From: Anaerolineales bacterium UBA3499
GTDB taxonomy: Bacteria > Chloroflexota > Anaerolineae > Anaerolineales > UBA11657
Assembly (NCBI GenBank): GCA_002377585.1
Contig: DFQC01000007.1
Span: forward strand, 169,012 to 187,483
Direction of reading: 5' to 3'
Length of the DNA stretch: 18,472 nucleotides
The position numbers were made by a program, and so were the translations under genes. This document shows, one piece after another, positions 13,771 through 18,472 of this stretch. Position 1 is the first letter of the stretch; every line of letters starts with the position of its first letter. Under the pieces are notes generated by a model. The model was not told the DNA's origin. It made no database searches and saw only the letters and a list, made by a program, of their open reading frames with translations.

Positions 13771-15284
13771 TGTACATGGGTTTTCCTATTTTGTCAGTTA
13801 TAACACTTACTCCCGTAACATTTAGTTTAGTATTGTTTTTGTTTCCTGCGGATAAGAAAAAAGAAATAAGATTGACTGCTCTGGTTGCTGCAAGTATTAC
13901 TTTTGCACTCACTATTGTTGCGTACTTTGGTTATGATATGGAGACAGCCGGATATCAGTTTGTGGAAAAATACAATTGGGTTGAAAGTTTGGGCATCTCT
14001 TATTATGTAGGTGTTGATGGAATAAGTTTGCCGATGGTTTTGTTGACCGGCATGGTTATTTTTACTGGCGTGTTGATATCATGGGGTATTGATGACAGGC
14101 CTCGCGAGTTTTTTGCATTTCTGTTCCTTCTGGCCAGCGGTGTGTTTGGAGTTTTTGTAGCTCTAGATTTGTTTCACTTATTTTTCTTTTATGAAATAGC
14201 TGTATTCCCGATGTATTTGCTAATTGCTATTTGGGGTTGGAAAGTTACACGCGAGTATGCGGCCATGAAATTGACACTCTATTTGTTCATTGGCTCTGTA
14301 TTGGCTCTGGTAGGTATGTTAGCAATGTACTTTGTGTCTGGATTGGGAACTTTCGACATGATAGCTTTACAAGAAGTGCAATTTTCTATGCAATTCCAGA
14401 AGCTTTGGTTTCCATTTGTATTCTTTGGTTTTGCGGTGCTTGCTGGAATTTTTCCGTTTCATAATTGGAGTCCTGTCGGTCATGTGGCAGCACCTACCGC
14501 GGTATCTATGTTTCATGCGGGTGTGTTAATGAAGTTAGGTGCTTTTGCAGCTCTTAGGGTCGGAGTAATGTTATTGCCTGACGGAGCAAGATTTTGGTTG
14601 CCATTAATTGTTTTTCTTGCTTTAACTAATGTGGTTTATGGAGCATTTGTTGCTATGAAACAGCGTGATTTGAAATATGTCATTGGCTATTCTTCAGTAT
14701 CACATATGGGATTAGTTACATTAGGAGTAGCGACATTAAACCCTCAAGGCATTACCGGAGCTGGCTTACAAATGTTTTCTCATGGAGTAATGACAGCTTT
14801 ATTCTTTGCATGCGTTGGAGTTGTATACGATAGAGCTCACACAAGGGATATTCCTTCTTTAGGGGGGTTTGCGGGTAAATTGCCATGGGTTACTGTTGCC
14901 TTCATTATTGGAGGATTTGTTTCAATGGGTATGCCAGGTTTCTCTGGGTTTGTTGCAGAGTTGCCTATCATGCTTGGTCTTTGGAGTGCAGGAACAGTTT
15001 CTAGCGAATATTTCATAGCTCCTTATTACACATGGATTGTAATGATTTCGGTTATAGCTATAGCAATTACAGCTTCTTATATTTTGCGAGTAGTTCAGCA
15101 AGTATTTTTTGGTAAGATGCCAACAGAATTCGAAGGTCATATCACGCACTCAAGTGGTAAAGATAAGATTGCTATTGTATTGTTAGCGGCGGTACTTGTA
15201 TTGTTAGGTGTTTTCCCCGGGTGGATGGCTCCTCTCATTTCTAGCGGAGCAGAAAGTGTTATGGCAGTGATAGGAGGAATATAA
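13767..15284 (+). CDS. nuoM: NadH-quinone oxidoreductase subunit M, second copy, lacking the TM7 lysine
   Basis: This is a second, divergent NuoM-type antiporter subunit (505 aa), clearly homologous to the preceding one. Both share the DGISxPMxLLT and QFKRLVAYSS/QRDLKYVIGYSS-type blocks. Glu143 (TM5, FFFYEIAVFPMYLL), Lys256 (TM8, LMKLGAF) and Glu398 (TM12, GFVAEL) are kept. In TM7 the normally essential lysine is Leu225 (codon CTT, 14439-14441), and the following LPDAHTEAPT reads SPVGHVAAPT, losing both acidic residues. The frame is open and well conserved elsewhere, so this is not decay. The start is either GTG at 13767 or ATG at 13770 overlapping the upstream TGA. It probably forms a fourth antiporter module in the arm. 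Confidence 0.94.
   Translation: MMYMGFPILSVITLTPVTFSLVLFLFPADKKKEIRLTALVAASITFALTIVAYFGYDMETAGYQFVEKYNWVESLGISYYVGVDGISLPMVLLTGMVIFTGVLISWGIDDRPREFFAFLFLLASGVFGVFVALDLFHLFFFYEIAVFPMYLLIAIWGWKVTREYAAMKLTLYLFIGSVLALVGMLAMYFVSGLGTFDMIALQEVQFSMQFQKLWFPFVFFGFAVLAGIFPFHNWSPVGHVAAPTAVSMFHAGVLMKLGAFAALRVGVMLLPDGARFWLPLIVFLALTNVVYGAFVAMKQRDLKYVIGYSSVSHMGLVTLGVATLNPQGITGAGLQMFSHGVMTALFFACVGVVYDRAHTRDIPSLGGFAGKLPWVTVAFIIGGFVSMGMPGFSGFVAELPIMLGLWSAGTVSSEYFIAPYYTWIVMISVIAIAITASYILRVVQQVFFGKMPTEFEGHITHSSGKDKIAIVLLAAVLVLLGVFPGWMAPLISSGAESVMAVIGGI
15273..15278 (+). promoter_or_regulatory. Ribosome binding site that fixes the nuoN GTG start
   Basis: GGAGGA lies inside the last codons of the second nuoM, 6 bases before the GTG at 15285, which itself follows the nuoM TAA directly. 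This is one of the few strong Shine-Dalgarno sites in the nuo operon and supports GTG over the later in-frame ATG. Confidence 0.7.
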
Positions 15285-16730
15285 GTGGGTATATCTAACT
15301 ATCAGATGTCATCTGTGATTGCACTTTTACCTGAGGTGGGCCTTTTAGTGCTGGCTGGAGTAGTTTTGACCATGGATGTTCTACTGAAAGACAATCGTAA
15401 GCATCTTATTGCTGTTACGACAGCAGTCGGAAGCCTACTTATTATATTGGCTGCATTAATGTATTCGCAGCCTAGCGGTGATTTGATATGGGGTGGAATG
15501 GTGCGTGATGATATGCTTGCATTTGTATTCCGCTTGGCATTTATTTTTGCTGGTGGGATTACTGCAATGTTTAGTATAGGCTCTAAGGATTTAGCTCATC
15601 GAGGGGACTATTACGCCATAATGCTTGGTGCTGTGATTGGTATGTGTTTCATGGCTTCAGCAGCAGATCTAATCATGCTATATTTGGCTATTGAAACAAC
15701 AGGTATAGCTGGGTATTTGTTAGCAGGTTATGTCCGTACAGATGATCGTTCTGCAGAGGCTGGACTAAAATATTTTCTCTTTGGGGCTGCTACCTCTGCA
15801 GTCATGCTTTATGGCTTTAGCTTACTGTATGGATTTACAGGGGAGACTAATCTCAGCGCTATAGCACCTATTTTGGCATCTGGTACTGTATCTGTATCAG
15901 CTATATGTGCAATTGTAGTTTTGATTTTGGTAGGTGTTGGTTTTAAGATTGCTGTTGTACCTTTTCATTTTTGGGCACCTGATGTGTATGAAGGTGCTCC
16001 TAGTCCAGTCACCGGTTTTATATCAACAGCCTCTAAGACTGCTGGTTTTGCAGTTTTGCTGCGCGTTTTTATTTATGGTCTGGCTGCTAGTGAGTATTGG
16101 TTACCTGCTATGGCAGTCTTAGCTGCGGTTACTATGACCTTTGGCAATTTAGTGGCTCTTGCTCAAACTAATATTAAGCGTTTACTAGCATATTCATCTG
16201 TAGCTCATGCTGGTTACGCATTGGTTGCTTTCGTTGCTTATTCTGAATTAGGTGTTGCGTCTGTTATTTTCTACTTGATTGCTTATGTGGTTACCAACTT
16301 AGCTGCTTTTGGTGTGGTCATCGTTTTTGCTCATACTGCTGGTACTGACGATATTCAACAATATGCTGGTATGAGTCGTCGCTCTCCATATCTGGCCTTG
16401 GCAATGTTAGTAGCTTTTCTGTCTCTAGCTGGTATGCCGCCATTGGCTGGATTTTTTGCAAAATTCTATGTGTTTGCTGCTGCGGTAAAAGCAGACATGA
16501 TTTGGCTAGCTTTTGTTGGTGTATTAAATGCAATAGTGGGATTATATTACTACTTGGTTGTGCTAAAGGTTGTTTATGTTAGTCCAGCCCCAGATGGAGC
16601 CGGGTCGATCGATATTCCTGCAACATGCAAAATAGCGCTTGTGGTTTTGTCGTTAGGAATCATATTGATGGGAACTGCCTCATCCCCATGGTTTAATTGG
16701 GCTATGAAGGCAGCTCAGGATTTGTTTTGA
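15285..16730 (+). CDS. nuoN: NADH-quinone oxidoreductase subunit N (complex I)
   Basis: NuoN is the antiporter-like subunit closest to the peripheral arm. The 481 residues match the family. Channel residues are present: Glu137 in YLAIETTGIAGYLLAGY (TM5) and Lys221 in FKIAVVPFHFWAPDVYEGAP (TM7), followed by SASKTAGF-like TM8 (read here as TASKTAGF) with its lysine. It is the last gene of the nuo operon. The final TGA is part of the -35 box of the next promoter, so nuo and atp transcription units abut without a terminator and nuo transcripts probably read into atp. Confidence 0.96.
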   Translation: MGISNYQMSSVIALLPEVGLLVLAGVVLTMDVLLKDNRKHLIAVTTAVGSLLIILAALMYSQPSGDLIWGGMVRDDMLAFVFRLAFIFAGGITAMFSIGSKDLAHRGDYYAIMLGAVIGMCFMASAADLIMLYLAIETTGIAGYLLAGYVRTDDRSAEAGLKYFLFGAATSAVMLYGFSLLYGFTGETNLSAIAPILASGTVSVSAICAIVVLILVGVGFKIAVVPFHFWAPDVYEGAPSPVTGFISTASKTAGFAVLLRVFIYGLAASEYWLPAMAVLAAVTMTFGNLVALAQTNIKRLLAYSSVAHAGYALVAFVAYSELGVASVIFYLIAYVVTNLAAFGVVIVFAHTAGTDDIQQYAGMSRRSPYLALAMLVAFLSLAGMPPLAGFFAKFYVFAAAVKADMIWLAFVGVLNAIVGLYYYLVVLKVVYVSPAPDGAGSIDIPATCKIALVVLSLGIILMGTASSPWFNWAMKAAQDLF

Positions 16731-16755
16731 CGCTCAGTTTGGCTTGTGATATAAT
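16727..16755 (+). promoter_or_regulatory. Strong promoter of the atp operon, overlapping the nuoN stop codon
   Basis: TTGACG at 16727-16732, a 17-base spacer and a perfect TATAAT at 16750-16755 preceded by TGA (16747-16749), an extended -10 element. The -35 box contains the nuoN TGA (16728-16730). The predicted start near 16762 leaves a leader of about 27 bases holding GGGGAG at 16773-16778. Confidence 0.82.
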
Positions 16756-16788
16756 GCGCAAACGTCCAAAATGGGGAGAATATAGCTT

Positions 16789-17085
16789 CTGAAAAGTAGA
16801 GATCCCCAGAAAGTATGGCAGGTAACACTGCTATCAGTCACCGGACAAGTTGGTTGTGTGGCCATACTATTTATAGGTTTGGCTATTGTAACTGGAAGGT
16901 GGCTCGATGCCCGCGTGGGTGATGGTAATTCTTGGTTCACCATAGGATTGTTGCTTCTTAGTGTGCCAATTGTATTGTATCTTACAATGCGTTTGGCTTT
17001 GAGATCAACACGTGGTTTATCTAGTAATATAGTGTCAGAAATAGAAGAGGACGAGGAGTTTAATAGTGACGACAGAATCACTTAA
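16789..17085 (+). CDS. atpI: AtpI/AtpZ-like ATP synthase assembly protein, apparent CTG start
   Basis: This is a small two-span protein at the head of the ATP synthase operon. AtpI/AtpZ proteins help c-ring assembly or Mg/Ca uptake for the synthase. The conserved pattern is visible: TGQVGCVAILFIGLAIVTG for helix 1, the loop GRWLDARVGD, then IGLLLLSVPIVLYL for helix 2, and an acidic tail (SEIEEDEEFNSDD). The frame is open only from 16786 and holds no ATG. GTG at 16858 would cut helix 1 in half. CTG at 16789, 10 bases after GGGGAG, restores the whole first helix and gives 98 residues; CTG at 16828 is less likely. A rare CTG start or a sequencing error upstream are the alternatives. Its end overlaps atpB by 20 bases. 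Confidence 0.75.
   Translation: MKSRDPQKVWQVTLLSVTGQVGCVAILFIGLAIVTGRWLDARVGDGNSWFTIGLLLLSVPIVLYLTMRLALRSTRGLSSNIVSEIEEDEEFNSDDRIT
17053..17058 (+). promoter_or_regulatory. atpB ribosome binding site inside the atpI acidic tail
   Basis: GAGGAG, 7 bases before the atpB GTG at 17066, is made by the Glu/Asp codons of the atpI tail. It decides the GTG start of atpB and shows that the two genes overlap functionally as well as physically. Confidence 0.7.
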
Positions 17086-18070
17086 TCGAAGGCGGTTTGG
17101 TGTAAAACGCTGGATTGTTTTAGCCTGTATTATTTTTGGAGCATATTTACAGTTTGGTCCATTACCAACTATTGCTCCTAATGTGTTCTTGCCTGGAGAG
17201 AAAATAGGGCATCCTCCAATAAATGTCCCAGTTATTAATCAGCCATTAACTAATACATTGGTTGCGACACTCCTAACAGATATAGTGGTTTTATCACTTG
17301 GATTTTATATTTGGCGTAAGGTGTCTAGCGGAAACTTAGTCCCTAGTGGATTCTACAATGCGTTTGAGGCATTGTTTGAGTTTTTGTGGAACACAGCTGT
17401 CAGTACAGCAGGACGTAAGAATGCTATCAAATTTATTCCCTATATGGCTACTATTTTCATTATGGTGTTAGTGGCTAATTGGATGGAGCTTATACCTGGT
17501 GTTGATAGTGTCGGAGTACTAGAACCAGCACATGGTAAATTTACAGGTTATGAGGCACATCCTATAGGTTCAGCATATTGGCTTGATGGTAGGCATGAAC
17601 TTCCTCATGATGAAGGTGATCATGGTCATCATGAGTTGTGCCATTCATGTACTATTACACCGTATGTAAGAGCTGCTGCTACCGACTTAAATTTCACTTT
17701 GGCATTAGCTTTGATATCTGTATTTATGACACAGGTTTTCGGATTTTCAGCTCTTAAGATGGGACATGTTGGAAAGTTCCTTAATTTTAGTGCTCTGGTG
17801 AACAAGCCGGGTATGGGTCTTATGGATTTTGCTGTTGGAATTTTGGAATTGATAAGTGAATTTGCTAAGATACTGTCGTTTACGTTTAGATTATTTGGAA
17901 ATATTTTTGCGGGCCAATTATTGTTGTTTATAATGGGTTCGTTAGTTTCGTTTATAATACCAACAGGTTTGTATCTTTTTGAAATGTTTGTTGGCTTGAT
18001 TCAAGCATATGTATTTTCTATGCTAACTTTAGTATTTATGAGTCAAGCTACTGAGGCTCATGCTCATTGA
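17066..18070 (+). CDS. atpB: ATP synthase F0 subunit a, with His/Cys-rich loop
   Basis: Subunit a forms the two proton half-channels against the c-ring. The essential arginine is Arg275 in LSFTFRLFGNIFAG. The VANWMELIPG and RAAATDLNFTLALALI blocks are standard. At 334 residues it is longer than E. coli subunit a (271). Part of the surplus is a loop of about 45 residues between those blocks, with HELPHDEGDHGHHELCHSC at residues 177-195: six histidines, two cysteines and several acids. By the usual topology this loop should face outside the cytoplasm (inference). The protein ends in TEAHAH. Translation starts at GTG with GAGGAG inside atpI; the start overlaps atpI by 20 bases. Confidence 0.94.
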   Translation: MTTESLNRRRFGVKRWIVLACIIFGAYLQFGPLPTIAPNVFLPGEKIGHPPINVPVINQPLTNTLVATLLTDIVVLSLGFYIWRKVSSGNLVPSGFYNAFEALFEFLWNTAVSTAGRKNAIKFIPYMATIFIMVLVANWMELIPGVDSVGVLEPAHGKFTGYEAHPIGSAYWLDGRHELPHDEGDHGHHELCHSCTITPYVRAAATDLNFTLALALISVFMTQVFGFSALKMGHVGKFLNFSALVNKPGMGLMDFAVGILELISEFAKILSFTFRLFGNIFAGQLLLFIMGSLVSFIIPTGLYLFEMFVGLIQAYVFSMLTLVFMSQATEAHAH

Positions 18071-18107
18071 TTTGTAGGTTGTAATACAATTTTGACGGAG
18101 GATATGT

Positions 18108-18344
18108 ATGGAAGGTGATATAGTAGCAGCGGCTAAACTTATTGGCGCAGGTATTGCGGCGATAGGTCTTATTGGAGCAGGTATTGGTATTGGTACCGTT
18201 GTAGGTGGAGCAGTGCAAGCTATGGGTCGTAATCCTGATGCAGCTCCATTGATTCAGACTAATATGATCCTTGGTATAGCATTTGCTGAAGCTGTCGCTA
18301 TTTATGCTTTGGTTGTCGCGTTGATTATATTGTTTGCAAGTTGA
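18108..18344 (+). CDS. atpE: ATP synthase F0 subunit c (proton type)
   Basis: Subunit c is a two-helix hairpin that forms the rotor ring. The 78 residues contain the glycine-rich helix 1 (LIGAGIGIGTVVGG), the polar loop GRNPDAAP, and helix 2 with the ion-carrying glutamate in IAFAEAVAIYALV. The position that is Gln in sodium-binding rings is Ile, and the residue after the glutamate is Ala, not Ser or Thr, so the ring should carry protons. GGAGG lies 6 bases before the ATG at 18108; the ATG at 18104 is out of frame. It follows atpB by 37 bases. Confidence 0.96.
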   Translation: MEGDIVAAAKLIGAGIAAIGLIGAGIGIGTVVGGAVQAMGRNPDAAPLIQTNMILGIAFAEAVAIYALVVALIILFAS

Positions 18345-18392
18345 ATTGCTAATTACTACTGGATTGATAAAAGATTAAGAGGAGCAATTTAG

Positions 18393-18472
18393 ATGGAAGC
18401 TTTAGGAAACCTTGGAATTAATCTAAGCTATTTGGTTGTACAGATACTTAATTTTTTCATAGTAATGTTGTT
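18393..18472 (+). CDS. atpF: ATP synthase F0 subunit b, 5' end only
   Basis: The first 26 codons are present before the window ends: MEALGNLGINLSYLVVQILN followed by FFIVML. This short amphipathic lead with NLSYLVVQILNFFIV matches the N-terminal membrane anchor of subunit b, and the place after atpE is as expected. AGAGGAG stands 8 bases before the ATG. The stator stalk part is outside the window. Confidence 0.88.
   Translation, partial: MEALGNLGINLSYLVVQILNFFIVML

Noticed and set aside
12193..15284. Second nuoM as a recent tandem duplication or pseudogene
   Set aside because: The two copies are strongly diverged, both open and full length, and the second has its own pattern of substitutions, so it is an old, maintained paralog.
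16815..16910. ATG at 16815 as the start of the atpI-like gene
   Set aside because: It is in another frame and translates to a sequence with no membrane helix or AtpI features.
16734..17081. Minus-strand frame of 115 codons covering the atpI region
   Set aside because: The plus strand encodes a recognisable AtpI-type two-helix protein overlapping atpB; the antisense frame has no known features.
18108..18344. Sodium-binding c-ring
   Set aside because: The Gln of helix 1 and the Ser/Thr after the helix 2 glutamate, needed for sodium coordination, are Ile and Ala here.

Overview
The window looks like chromosomal DNA of a low-GC (visibly AT-rich), aerobic or microaerobic bacterium. My best guess is Chloroflexota (Dehalococcoidia/SAR202-like). 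The guess rests on the doubled nuoM, the style of the ferredoxin and PlsY, and a nuo cluster running into an atp operon. No rRNA or marker gene is present, so the phylum is inference. I see no tRNA, rRNA, insertion sequence, CRISPR array or prophage gene. There is no gene-free stretch over 300 bases. The longest gaps (6170-6419 and 7323-7562) each hold a promoter. Bases 1-70 hold nothing I can support.

Left part (71-7322), housekeeping and stress genes. A prepilin peptidase (minus) and an unrecognised multi-pass membrane protein (plus) diverge from a short region with a consensus promoter that seems to give a leaderless mRNA. A minus-strand group follows: JAMM/M67 metallopeptidase, PlsY acyltransferase and a 39-residue single-span membrane protein. 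Divergent from it is a DtxR/MntR-type regulator behind a textbook promoter. The next minus-strand group reads Mn-type superoxide dismutase, ferredoxin, then an aspartase/fumarase-superfamily lyase, with a strong hairpin before the lyase. An EamA/DMT permease (plus) ends this part.

Right part (7446-18472), respiration and ATP synthesis, all plus strand. A strong extended -10 promoter precedes nuoA-nuoH-nuoJ-nuoK-nuoL-nuoM1-nuoM2-nuoN. This is the whole membrane arm of complex I, but no peripheral-arm gene (nuoB, C, D, I or E, F, G) is present. The arm carries four antiporter-like subunits (L, M, M, N). NuoL carries about 26 extra residues in its lateral helix, and the second NuoM lacks the usual TM7 lysine. 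Directly after nuoN, with its -35 box on the nuoN stop codon, lies a near-perfect promoter for an F-type ATP synthase operon: atpI-like (apparently from a CTG start), atpB with a His/Cys-rich loop, atpE of the proton type, and the first codons of atpF. The proton-pumping arm of complex I and the membrane sector of ATP synthase are therefore encoded back to back.

The most interesting points are the extended '2M' complex I architecture in a membrane-arm-only operon, the altered NuoM2, the regulatory overlaps at the nuoN-atpI and atpI-atpB junctions, and signs of leaderless translation.
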